Shown here one piece after another: positions 9,361-17,305 of a stretch of 32,551 bases of DNA. The position numbers and the translations under genes were made by a program. Below the pieces are notes generated by a model. It saw only the letters and a list, made by a program, of their open reading frames with translations. It was not told the DNA's origin and made no database searches. Position 1 is the first letter of the stretch. Every line of letters begins with the position of its first letter. Source of the stretch: an uncultured Glaciecola sp. (lineage in GTDB: Bacteria; Pseudomonadota; Gammaproteobacteria; Enterobacterales; Alteromonadaceae). The stretch covers positions 1-32,551 of the forward strand of contig NZ_CALJHY010000013.1 of NCBI RefSeq assembly GCF_937770335.1, in the 5' to 3' direction.

Positions 9361-10164
9361 TTATTGAGTTAGAGAGCAACTCGATTGAACACAATAGTTA
9401 TCCGATCTTGCATCATTGCTATTATTAAAATGTAAATCAGTATTTTTGTGATCAGTAAAACCGTTTTTTGAAGCAATACAACGCAAAGTATCGATGTCCA
9501 AAATGCTTACTTGGCGATTGTGCACGAGAATTAATTGCTTCTGCTGAAAACTCGTAAATACACGACTCACCGTTTCAAGCGCCATTCCCATATAATTGGC
9601 TATATCTGTTCGCGTCATGCTAAGGCTAAACTGTATTCCAGATAGCCCATGACTGGAAAACTGCTTAGATAACTCAAGAAGAAAACGCCCCACTTTCTGC
9701 TCGTTTGAACAAGAACTTAGGCACATCATCATTGCGCTATCATTGATCAACGCATTACTCATAGAACGTAACAAGCAGTTCCTAAAATCATCACTTTTTT
9801 TAACCAAGCTATTTAACTCTGATTCTTTGAGTAGACAAACACTGCTCGTTTCTAGAAAAAGTACATTTTCCATATAAACATGTTGGTCAAATCCATCTGC
9901 ACCTAGCAAGTCTCCCGGATAAAAGAATTTGGTAATATGCTCTTCGCCATCAAGAGATGTAACAAACGATTTCGCCGAGCCTGAACGCAATATATGCAAA
10001 CCTTCAAACGATTCTCCAGCAGAAAATAGTGATTGTTTTGCATGAAAAACGCGATGTGAATTGGTTAATTTTAAATTGTTTGATTTTTCAACAATTTCTA
10101 AGCATACTTTTAATGAGGGAGAAAATTTATCGGTACGACTGGACAGTAATGATGAAGTATTCAT
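9361..10164 (-). CDS. fixK: Crp/Fnr-family regulator, FixK-like
   Basis: Transcription factor of 267 residues: cyclic-nucleotide-binding-like beta roll (about 40-120), dimerisation helix (about 125-160), winged helix-turn-helix (about 175-225). The recognition helix contains ETVSR (197-201), the same specificity residues as FNR, so it should read TTGAY-N4-RTCAA sites. Two such sites are nearby. It lacks the N-terminal Cys cluster of FNR: only Cys21 is present there, although Cys110 matches FNR Cys122. It therefore probably does not carry a 4Fe-4S sensor and is closer to FixK. A C-terminal tail of about 35 residues has Cys258 and Cys263. It is divergent from fixL-fixJ, as expected if FixJ activates it. 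The symbol is by role, not proven orthology. Confidence 0.82.
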   Translation of the reverse strand: MNTSSLLSSRTDKFSPSLKVCLEIVEKSNNLKLTNSHRVFHAKQSLFSAGESFEGLHILRSGSAKSFVTSLDGEEHITKFFYPGDLLGADGFDQHVYMENVLFLETSSVCLLKESELNSLVKKSDDFRNCLLRSMSNALINDSAMMMCLSSCSNEQKVGRFLLELSKQFSSHGLSGIQFSLSMTRTDIANYMGMALETVSRVFTSFQQKQLILVHNRQVSILDIDTLRCIASKNGFTDHKNTDLHFNNSNDARSDNYCVQSSCSLTQ

Positions 10165-10245
10165 GTTTTTATAACCTGTTTTGAGTTCGGGCCATTGGCG
10201 CTAATTAAAGATGAACTGAATTATCTAGCCGTCAAAATTGTTTTT

Positions 10246-10253
10246 AGACGTAG
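10246..10253. promoter_or_regulatory. weak candidate FixJ site between fixK and fixL
   Basis: AGACGTAG matches six of eight positions of the rhizobial FixJ element GTAMGTAG as I recall it. It lies 82 bases before the fixK start and 93 before the fixL start. A six-of-eight match in AT-rich DNA is weak evidence. Confidence 0.25.
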
Positions 10254-10345
10254 ATTTTATATAACGATCGAGGTTTTCGCTATCGGAGCAATCACCTAAT
10301 TAATTGCGGAAAATACCTATTTTATTTCTAATAAGGATATTATTT

Positions 10346-11536
10346 ATGAAGCCCCCTTCTAAGCTGACACTAGCGCTATTGCTTGCAAATGAAAATAATA
10401 ATTACCAAGCGATAAAAGATGCTAGTGCACAATTAATTAGTTTATTCAATGCAGCCCCTGATGCCTTAATTATTATTGACCAAACAGGCGTTATCGAGCT
10501 TATAAACACAACAACTCAAACTATGTTTTTGTATAACGAACACGATTTAATCGGTGAAAACATCAGCATGCTAATGCCTGATTCTATAAAAAATGCACAC
10601 GACGGATACCTTTCGGCATACCTCCAAACAGGCAAAACAAACATTATTGGTAAAGGTAGAAAACTTAGTGCAATTAAATCTAATGGTGAAGAATTCTGTA
10701 TTTTTTTAAGTGTTGGGGAAGTCACTAACTCGAGTCATACACAGTTTGTCGGAATAATCAGTGATATTTCAGAGCAAGAAAAACAGCAAACAATACTGAT
10801 GGAAACGAAAGAAAAATTAGCACAAGCAACTAGATTAACTGCAATGGGCGAGTTGGCAGCAGGAATTGCGCATGAAATTAATCAACCTTTAGCAGCCATA
10901 TTAAGTTATGCCCAAGCATCTAAACGCTTAATAAATTCACCTGGAACTTTGGATATAAACGCAATAACCGAACCGCTAGAAAAAATTTGTGAGCAGGCTT
11001 TGCGTACACATGAAGTTATTGATCGGCTTAGGACTCTAGTCAAAAGACATACCGCCCAGCGAGAAAAGGTCGACCTTTACCCCCTTATTCACGAAGCAGT
11101 GCGTCTGACCAAAACAGACCCACGAATGCGAGGTCATGAAATTGAACTCGACTTAGAAGAAGGCAAATCCATTGAATTGTTTGTTGATCCTATTCAAATC
11201 CAACAAGTGCTACTGAATTTAATTCGAAACGCCGTGGACGCTATGGAGCAAGAGAAAGGAATGCCAGTAAAAATAGGGTGTCGACGGTTATCTGGAAAAG
11301 AAATTGAGGTCTCTGTCACAGATTCTGGTAAGGGCATAACCGCGGATGCTAGTAGTAGTATTTTCGCACCTTTTTTTACAACCAAAAAAACTGGCATGGG
11401 CATGGGATTATCTGTTTGCCAAACAATAATCCATGGCCATGGCGGCAGAATATATTATCGTTCGAAAGAGCCACAAGAGACTATATTCTCGTTCAGTCTT
11501 CCCCTATTTACTGAAAATCAAAGCGGTAGGGAGTAA
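10346..11536 (+). CDS. fixL: FixL-like heme-PAS oxygen sensor histidine kinase
   Basis: Sensor kinase of 396 residues, starting at ATG 10346 with AAGGA upstream (an upstream in-frame TTG is unlikely). A PAS domain (about 28-145) carries the FixL heme pocket pattern: His85 in NAHDGYLS aligns with the heme-ligand His200 of Bradyrhizobium FixL, and Arg105 in IIGKGRK with its Arg220. The oxygen-pocket Arg206 is replaced by Ala91. The HisKA helix has the phospho-acceptor His176 in GIAHEINQPLAAI. The ATPase domain has NLIRNAVDAM (291-300), DSGKG (326-330) and GMGMGL (350-355). No membrane helices are seen, so it is a soluble sensor. fixJ follows after 3 bases. Confidence 0.92.
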   Translation: MKPPSKLTLALLLANENNNYQAIKDASAQLISLFNAAPDALIIIDQTGVIELINTTTQTMFLYNEHDLIGENISMLMPDSIKNAHDGYLSAYLQTGKTNIIGKGRKLSAIKSNGEEFCIFLSVGEVTNSSHTQFVGIISDISEQEKQQTILMETKEKLAQATRLTAMGELAAGIAHEINQPLAAILSYAQASKRLINSPGTLDINAITEPLEKICEQALRTHEVIDRLRTLVKRHTAQREKVDLYPLIHEAVRLTKTDPRMRGHEIELDLEEGKSIELFVDPIQIQQVLLNLIRNAVDAMEQEKGMPVKIGCRRLSGKEIEVSVTDSGKGITADASSSIFAPFFTTKKTGMGMGLSVCQTIIHGHGGRIYYRSKEPQETIFSFSLPLFTENQSGRE

Positions 11537-11539
11537 TAA

Positions 11540-12175
11540 ATGCAAAATACACAATCTAGACAATTCAATGCTACCGTTCACGTAGTTGATGATGACGATG
11601 CAGTGCTAGACTCTGTCGGTTTACTGTTAACCACTATTGGCATAAATAATTATTCCTACAGCAATGCACAAAAGTTTTTAGATGCGTACTGTCACCCAGA
11701 TTTTGATAAGCACAGTGGCTGTATTTTAATGGATATTAGAATGCCGGTTATGAGCGGTATAGAGTGCCAATATAGACTTGAAGAATTAGGCTGTACCTTG
11801 CCTATTATTTTTGTAACGGGTCATGGCGACGTACCTACAGCAGTAGAAACGATGAAAAACGGCGCATTTGACTTAATTCAAAAACCGTATAGAGAACAAG
11901 TGCTTATCGATGCAATTCAAAAAGCGTTATCACAAAATACAAGCGCCCAATCGCACAACAAAAAAATAAATAATACGAAGGAAAGATTAGCAACGTTAAC
12001 GAATCGCGAGACACAAATATTGGATGCTATCCTAGATGGGAAAGCCAACAAGGTAATTGCAATAGAGCTATCGCTAAGTCAACGAACCGTCGAAATTCAT
12101 AGAGCACGAGTAATGGAAAAAATGGCGGTAAAGTCACTCGCTGAATTAGTAAAGATAGTACTAGATACTTTGTAG
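11540..12175 (+). CDS. fixJ: FixJ-like response regulator (REC-LuxR HTH)
   Basis: Two-domain response regulator, 211 residues. The receiver domain (about 10-125) has the acidic cluster VDDDD, the phospho-acceptor Asp65 in LMDIRMPVMSG, Thr93 in FVTGHGDV and Lys115 in QKPY. A short linker leads to a LuxR-type helix-turn-helix (about 145-205) with LTNRETQILDAILDGK and LSQRTVEIHRARVMEKM. The VTGHGD and KPY motifs are typical of the FixJ/TodT group. It directly follows fixL and is surely its partner. Expected target, by analogy, is the divergent fixK-like gene. Confidence 0.93.
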   Translation: MQNTQSRQFNATVHVVDDDDAVLDSVGLLLTTIGINNYSYSNAQKFLDAYCHPDFDKHSGCILMDIRMPVMSGIECQYRLEELGCTLPIIFVTGHGDVPTAVETMKNGAFDLIQKPYREQVLIDAIQKALSQNTSAQSHNKKINNTKERLATLTNRETQILDAILDGKANKVIAIELSLSQRTVEIHRARVMEKMAVKSLAELVKIVLDTL

Positions 12176-12257
12176 TTATTTAATGATTAACAATAAAGTA
12201 AAATCGTTTTCTGATACGCGAGCATTTCAAAGCCATTTTTCAGACCGCAAGTGATGC

Positions 12258-12286
12258 GCGGCCTCTAAAAATACTATTCAGGCCGC
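12258..12286. terminator. GC-rich stem-loop between convergent fixJ and rarD
   Basis: GCGGCCT (12258-12264) and AGGCCGC (12280-12286) form a perfect 7-base stem with a 15-base AT-rich loop; the rarD stop codon lies in the loop. Neither side has a clear T run, so intrinsic termination is uncertain. It could be a bidirectional transcript end. Confidence 0.4.
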
Positions 12287-13194
12287 AGCGCAGCTAATTT
12301 CTTTTCTTTCTTCTCTTTTCGATAATGCTTGAATGAGTCGAAAGTAAACAAGGCTAATGCAGCCCAAACAAAACCAAAAGTAACTAAACGTGCCGTACTC
12401 AGTGGCTCATTATAGAGAGTTACCGCTAGAACGAACATTAATGACGGCCCAATATATTGAAAAAAGCCTAATGTTGAGTAGCGTATGCGTCGAGCCGCCG
12501 CGGTAAAGCAAAGTAACGGGGCGGTTGAAACAACGCCAGCTAATAGTAACAAGACATTCAGTGATGTTGTGTTAGTGCTTAAATCGGAAACTTGAGTAGC
12601 AAAAAAGATCCAATAAATGATCGCTGCGGGGAAAAGAAACAAGGTTTCTATAAACAAACCAGGCAATGAATCTACAGATACTTGTTTACGTAGTAATCCG
12701 TAGATACTAAAACTCACCGCTAGTGTTAACGCAATCCAAGGAACATAACCAAAATTAAAAATCATGATCAAAACGCCTAATATGGCGATTCCTACCGCCA
12801 CTTTCTGCGTCATTCTTAGGGTTTCACCTAAAAATAAACGGCCTAAGAAAACATTAATTAGTGGGTTAATGTAATAACCCAAACTCGCTTCAAGAATGAA
12901 GTCATTATTAACCGCCCATATATACAAAAACCAATTGCATGCGAGCAACGTGCTAGCGACTATCAGCGTAATCAGTACTCGTTTACTTTGTATCGCCGCC
13001 TTCACTTTACCGATATGGCGTAAGCCAACAATCAAAAAAGTCAGCAATATGACTGACCAAACGACCCGATGCATTAATATTTCAATCGGAGGAACGCCAG
13101 CAAGTGCTTTGAAATAGATGGGTGCAATGCCCCACATGGTGTAGGCGCATATTGCAAAAATGACACCTGAACGGACTGAACTTTGTTGGCTCAA
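12274..13194 (-). CDS. rarD: EamA-family transporter, RarD
   Basis: Inner-membrane permease of the drug/metabolite transporter superfamily, 306 residues with about ten hydrophobic helices. The N-terminal GVIFAICAYTMWGIAPIYFK and VPPIEILMHRVVWS are characteristic of RarD (chloramphenicol-sensitive protein family), as are NWFLYIWAVNNDFILEASLGYYINP and LGFFQYIGPSLMF. The substrate of this family is unknown. The C-terminus is Lys/Glu-rich. It is a single gene with its own upstream region containing an inverted repeat at 13217-13240. Confidence 0.93.
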   Translation of the reverse strand: MSQQSSVRSGVIFAICAYTMWGIAPIYFKALAGVPPIEILMHRVVWSVILLTFLIVGLRHIGKVKAAIQSKRVLITLIVASTLLACNWFLYIWAVNNDFILEASLGYYINPLINVFLGRLFLGETLRMTQKVAVGIAILGVLIMIFNFGYVPWIALTLAVSFSIYGLLRKQVSVDSLPGLFIETLFLFPAAIIYWIFFATQVSDLSTNTTSLNVLLLLAGVVSTAPLLCFTAAARRIRYSTLGFFQYIGPSLMFVLAVTLYNEPLSTARLVTFGFVWAALALFTFDSFKHYRKEKKEKKLAALRPE

Positions 13195-13216
13195 TTGACT
13201 CTCTTTTAATGTTAAT

Positions 13217-13240
13217 AAGAGTGAGTTTCAATTCACTCTT
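13217..13240. repeat. Inverted repeat upstream of rarD
   Basis: AAGAGTGA (13217-13224) and TCACTCTT (13233-13240) form a perfect 8-base stem with an 8-base loop. It sits between the vapC stop and the rarD start, 23 bases before the latter. It could be an operator for rarD or a hairpin ending the toxin transcript; there is no T run. Confidence 0.45.
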
Positions 13241-13296
13241 CAGTATTCACTGATCAGAAAAACGCAGCATCAGCAAACTTTCCAGAATAATGACTA

Positions 13297-13710
13297 TCAT
13301 GCTTCCCATGGATTAATGATTTGCATTTTAATATGCTTGTAATCTAATGGATGACGAGTAACTAAACTCATATTGTTGACTAAACAGGTAGCAGCAATCA
13401 TGGCATCTCGTTCCGATTTAGGATTAGGCACATGCAACGCAGCGCAATGTTCTGCCATTTCGGCATCAAATGCAACAATCCGACCTTTAAAACCCTGTAA
13501 TACTTGCTTCTTTAGCCAATTATTTAAGGCGTCACCTTCTTTAGGTGACGTTTTTCGTTTTTCCAGAATCGCCAGCTTTAATTCCAATACGCTAATTGAT
13601 GAAACATATAAATTGAAAACCTGTTGCTGACTGGCCCACACTATGAGCTTTGCGTCCTCTTCAGCTGGGCTTCTTAACGCAGACAAAACACTGGTATCGA
13701 GTAAATACAT
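13297..13710 (-). CDS. vapC: PIN-domain toxin, VapC type
   Basis: Toxin ribonuclease of a type II toxin-antitoxin pair, 137 residues, a normal length. The acidic metal-binding residues of the PIN active site are all visible: Asp5 in YLLDTSVLS, Glu43 in SVLELK, Asp102 in SERDAMIAATC and Asp123 in HPLDY. The C-terminal INPW is typical of this VapC group. It starts 9 bases after the antitoxin stop on the same strand, the usual antitoxin-first order. The pair is probably self-regulated. Confidence 0.92.
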   Translation of the reverse strand: MYLLDTSVLSALRSPAEEDAKLIVWASQQQVFNLYVSSISVLELKLAILEKRKTSPKEGDALNNWLKKQVLQGFKGRIVAFDAEMAEHCAALHVPNPKSERDAMIAATCLVNNMSLVTRHPLDYKHIKMQIINPWEA

Positions 13711-13719
13711 AATAATTCC

Positions 13720-13965
13720 TTATACCGATTGGCTCGACGCATTGAACTTAGGCACCAGCAATTCAATAGCAGCGGTATCTGGAGCACCTAACAAATCACA
13801 AATAGTGCTCGTTTTACCGGTTATTTCTAAATATTCCTCGATGCTCATCATCATGTACGCAACCACGCCTCGTTCAGTGATTTTTATGGGACCTTTTTTA
13901 GCTGCGCGCTTCACCGAACTTGGATCTTGGTTAAATTGACGGCTAGTAAAAGTATCTATATTCAT
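13720..13965 (-). CDS. Phd/YefM-type antitoxin
   Basis: Antitoxin partner of the downstream PIN toxin, 81 residues. The N-terminal DNA-binding part (about 1-50) has the Phd/YefM layout: SRQFNQDPSSVKRAAKKGPIKITERG, followed by YMMMSIEEYLEITG. The C-terminal 30 residues would wrap the toxin. It likely represses its own promoter, in which overlapping palindromes lie at 13983-13993. Confidence 0.88.
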   Translation of the reverse strand: MNIDTFTSRQFNQDPSSVKRAAKKGPIKITERGVVAYMMMSIEEYLEITGKTSTICDLLGAPDTAAIELLVPKFNASSQSV

Positions 13966-13982
13966 TTTTTATGGCTCACTTT

Positions 13983-13993
13983 ATGTACATGTA
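13983..13993. promoter_or_regulatory. candidate operator of the toxin-antitoxin pair
   Basis: ATGTACATGTA contains two overlapping 8-base palindromes, ATGTACAT and TACATGTA, 18 bases upstream of the antitoxin start. Phd/YefM antitoxins commonly bind short palindromes of this kind. Assigned by position only. Confidence 0.4.
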
Positions 13994-14118
13994 ACTACAT
14001 TACTACAACTCTCAAAATGTGTAAATATTCATCAATCGTTAAATAGTCTGTTAGTACAGCATGAATTCAAGCGCAAAAACGCGTAAAATACGGAAATCGA
14101 ATTTGAATGAGATAAAAA

Positions 14119-16002
14119 TTGAGCCTTATTGCACAACAATCCAATGCTGTAACCGACACTAATACCTCGGTAAGTGGCGCAATAGCGGCTGAAAATGTCG
14201 ATACTCAACACTACCAACATTGCGCAAAAATATTGAAAGATACTTTTGGCTATGATGCGTTTCGGCCAGGACAAATGGAAGTTATTGGTAAAATTCTAAA
14301 TGGCCAAGATGCGCTAATTCTACTTCCCACTGGTGGCGGAAAGTCATTGTGTTATCAATTGCCCGCGTTAGCTCTCGACGGTATTACGATTGTTGTGTCA
14401 CCACTCATTTCCTTGATGCAAGACCAAGTGCAACAACTAACCGCTCAGGGCGTAAAAGCAGCCTATTTGAACTCATCACAAGATGCCGAAGAATCCCAAC
14501 AGATAAGTGACCAGTTATTTCGCGGTGAGCTAGACCTGCTATATGTTGCACCTGAAAGGTTATTGAAATCGTATTTTCTGAATTCATTGCAAAGGGTCAA
14601 AGTTAGCTTAATTGCGGTAGATGAAGCACATTGTGTTTCACATTGGGGGCATGATTTTCGACAAGACTATCGCCAACTTGGTCGCCTGAAGTCGCATTTC
14701 CACAATGTGCCTTTCATTGCGTTAACCGCTACCGCTGATCACGCCACCCAAGTTGATATTCAACATCAATTACAATTGGACAATCCCTTTGTTTTTAAAG
14801 GGGGCTTTGATCGCCCAAATATTCGCTACAATCTGCTTGCCAAATATAAAGGATTTGACCAAGTAGTTACCTTTGTTAAGCAACAAGATGGCGCTGCCGG
14901 CATCGTATATTGTAATAGTCGAGCAAAAGTAGACGACTTAACTCAGCGTTTACAAAGCGCGGGTATCAAGTGTGATGCTTATCATGCAGGTCGCGATACT
15001 GCTACGCGTGAGTTTGTGCAAACCCAATTCCTCAAAGACGATTTGCAGGTTGTAGTTGCGACCGTTGCTTTTGGAATGGGCATTAATAAATCAAATGTGC
15101 GCTTTGTAGTGCATCATGATGTACCCAGAAGTGTTGAATCTTACTATCAAGAAACGGGCCGAGCAGGCCGCGATAGCATGCCAGCAGAGGCATTATTACT
15201 GTTTGACGAGCGTGATGCTGCTAGAATTAAACAATGGATTTCAACTGGCACCGCGCCCGATCGCTATGAAATTGAAATGCATAAGTTTGAGGCGATGGAA
15301 TCCTTTGCTGAAGCGCAAACATGCAGGCGACAAGTCTTATTGAACTATTTTTCAGATTATCGCGAAGAGCAATGTGGCAACTGTGATATTTGTCTCGACC
15401 CTCCTAAGGTATTTGAGGGTACAGCTCAGGCACAGCAAGTTTTATCTTGCGTTTACCGTCTTAAACAAGACACATCAGTGCAATATGTGATTGATGTGCT
15501 GCGCGGTAAAAGCATAAGAAAGATTTTAGATAATAAACACAATGAGTTGAGCACATACGGCATTGGCAAAGACCAATCGGATAATTATTGGCACAATATA
15601 ATTCAGCAATTGATCCATCAAGGACTATTGCGAATTGATATGACCTTGTCTGGTATTTTGCGCATTAACGAAGCGGCACGCTCTGTATTAAAGGCCGAGC
15701 GCGTTGTGCACCTTGCCGTGCCTAAGCTGAGTGTCGATACAAGCAAGCGCAATAAAGCAGAGCCTGTGAATATTGACCGACAGTTATTTGCTAAATTGAA
15801 ACACCTAAGAAAACAAATTGCTGAAGAAGAGAACGTACCCGCATTTGTCATTTTTAGTGATGCAACCCTTGCCGATATGACGGACAAAATGCCAAGCGAC
15901 AAAACCGATTTTATTGGGGTTACCGGTGTAGGTCAAGCCAAGCTAGAACGCTATGGAAAAGCCTTCATTACTCTTATTGAAGACTATTTAGGAGCTCATT
16001 GA
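14119..16002 (+). CDS. recQ: ATP-dependent DNA helicase RecQ
   Basis: 3'-5' DNA helicase in recombination and repair, 627 residues, close to E. coli RecQ (609). Visible: FRPGQMEVI (motif 0), TGGGKSLCYQLPA (71-83), DEAHCVSHWGHDF (168-180), QETGRAGRD (motif VI), the zinc Cys set C-x16-C-x2-C-x2-C starting at CRRQVLLNYF, a winged-helix RQC region and a C-terminal HRDC domain (about 545-625). In the aromatic-rich loop the usual SQWGHDF has His175 instead of Gln. No ATG fits the N-terminus; a TTG at 14119 with GAGA upstream is the probable start. It ends 12 bases from the convergent GST gene. Confidence 0.95.
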   Translation: MSLIAQQSNAVTDTNTSVSGAIAAENVDTQHYQHCAKILKDTFGYDAFRPGQMEVIGKILNGQDALILLPTGGGKSLCYQLPALALDGITIVVSPLISLMQDQVQQLTAQGVKAAYLNSSQDAEESQQISDQLFRGELDLLYVAPERLLKSYFLNSLQRVKVSLIAVDEAHCVSHWGHDFRQDYRQLGRLKSHFHNVPFIALTATADHATQVDIQHQLQLDNPFVFKGGFDRPNIRYNLLAKYKGFDQVVTFVKQQDGAAGIVYCNSRAKVDDLTQRLQSAGIKCDAYHAGRDTATREFVQTQFLKDDLQVVVATVAFGMGINKSNVRFVVHHDVPRSVESYYQETGRAGRDSMPAEALLLFDERDAARIKQWISTGTAPDRYEIEMHKFEAMESFAEAQTCRRQVLLNYFSDYREEQCGNCDICLDPPKVFEGTAQAQQVLSCVYRLKQDTSVQYVIDVLRGKSIRKILDNKHNELSTYGIGKDQSDNYWHNIIQQLIHQGLLRIDMTLSGILRINEAARSVLKAERVVHLAVPKLSVDTSKRNKAEPVNIDRQLFAKLKHLRKQIAEEENVPAFVIFSDATLADMTDKMPSDKTDFIGVTGVGQAKLERYGKAFITLIEDYLGAH

Positions 16003-16014
16003 GGTATTGGCTCA

Positions 16015-16683
16015 TTAAATTGAAGTCTCTGCATCTCGCATTTTAGACATTGCCATTCTGTGGCTGTCTAAGTTTCTAAGTTGTTGAACGTAAGCCGTCA
16101 TATGTTTAAAAGGCTTTAGTTTTCCAGAATCAAACAAACCCTCAAGACCAAAACTCATTTGTATATCAGCGAGAGTCGGGGCTGCGCCTACAAACCATTT
16201 ATTATTAGCCAAATGACCTTCAACAAATACTAGGTTTCCTTGAATGTTTTTACCGAAATAGGCATCCATTACACCATCTATAATTTTGTCTGCAATATAA
16301 CGAACAAAGAATGGGCTGGCTTTCGCTCTTGCCTTTTCAAGCACCATACTGGTAACCAATGATGGCATAAAACTGCCTTCAGAGTAGTGAGACCAAAACT
16401 GCACATCGTTGAAACTGTCGGCGCTGGCATCAGGTAACATTCCTGAATCTGGGAACTGCCTTGCAATGTAATCGCAAATTGCACCTGACTCGGCAATCAC
16501 TTTACCATTGTGAGTGACCACCGGAGCTCGACCTAATGGATGGATTTCTTTCAATTCAGGGGGAGCCAAGTTAGTTTTAGGATCGCGTTTATAAACTTTA
16601 ATTTCATAATCTGCGCCAACGGCTTCCAACATCCAAACGATGCGTTGAGATCGTGAGTTATTTAAATGGTGTAACTGAAACAT
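16015..16683 (-). CDS. Glutathione S-transferase family protein
   Basis: Cytosolic GST-fold protein of 222 residues. The N-terminal thioredoxin-like domain (1-80) has the possible catalytic serine region NNSRSQRIVWML and the glutathione-contact motif ESGAICDYIA (about 65-74), with the cis-proline in RAPVVTHNG. The C-terminal all-helical domain contains WFVGAAPTLADIQMSF, the conserved N-capping Asp region. The substrate cannot be told. It is an isolated gene, convergent to recQ. Confidence 0.9.
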   Translation of the reverse strand: MFQLHHLNNSRSQRIVWMLEAVGADYEIKVYKRDPKTNLAPPELKEIHPLGRAPVVTHNGKVIAESGAICDYIARQFPDSGMLPDASADSFNDVQFWSHYSEGSFMPSLVTSMVLEKARAKASPFFVRYIADKIIDGVMDAYFGKNIQGNLVFVEGHLANNKWFVGAAPTLADIQMSFGLEGLFDSGKLKPFKHMTAYVQQLRNLDSHRMAMSKMRDAETSI

Positions 16684-16878
16684 GAGCTTTCCTTGAGCGT
16701 TAATTTGTTATTCCATTGATTATCTTTATTTTCGTAATCAAATATAATTTTGTTTGCTATCATCATTTGAACTAAGCAACCGTGCTCAGAAATAACCTGA
16801 TCAGGATGATACTCTAAGTCTTACTGGTTTTGCCTAATATAGATACTTATAGGTAAGCCATTTAGATTGAAAATAGTT

Positions 16879-17244
16879 TTATTTAGCCTGAGAGTTAAGT
16901 TTTGCGTAGTAGGCTGATAGATCAGCAATATCTTGATCCGTTAGTTTTTGTGCATGAGAGGTCATCGCCATATTAACCCGCTCACCACTGCGAAATGCTT
17001 TTAATTGAAGGACTAAGTATTGTTCTTTTTGACCTGCCAAATTCGGGTATATAGGTACGTTTGATATACCATTTACGCCATGACACATTGCGCATACTTT
17101 GGATAGCACTTCGCCGCGTTTAACGTCACCTTGTAATATTGTTTCTGCGCATGCTGAAAGACTCAGCATAGAAAAAGCCAATAGCGCGGCAAGTCGCTTG
17201 TTTAAAGATAATCTTATCTTGTTTCTGTTAATTATTTTTCTCAT
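16879..17244 (-). CDS. Small c-type cytochrome, probable lipoprotein
   Basis: Class I cytochrome c of 121 residues with one heme motif CAMCH (Cys51, Cys54, His55) and candidate axial methionines Met92/Met94 in NMAMTSHAQ. The N-terminus has a basic head, a hydrophobic segment (about 17-30) and a lipobox LSAC (Cys32), so it is probably a lipid-anchored periplasmic electron carrier. The pattern [18 protein letters not shown] and YPNLAGQ matches the cytochrome c553/c4-like group. It is divergent from selO with only 61 bases between. Its redox partner is unknown. Confidence 0.9.
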   Translation of the reverse strand: MRKIINRNKIRLSLNKRLAALLAFSMLSLSACAETILQGDVKRGEVLSKVCAMCHGVNGISNVPIYPNLAGQKEQYLVLQLKAFRSGERVNMAMTSHAQKLTDQDIADLSAYYAKLNSQAK

Positions 17245-17305
17245 AGTTGATTCCTTTGCACAAAACTAACGTATAGTCACTGCATACTAATTCAAACGAG
17301 ATAGC

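Noticed and set aside
10231-10235. TTGAC half-site (minus strand) between fixK and fixL as a third FNR/FixK box
   Set aside because: The other half reads AGATA, not RTCAA, so there is no dyad.
10304-10345. Upstream TTG start for fixL
   Set aside because: The added 14 residues have no ribosome site; ATG 10346 has AAGGA at proper spacing.
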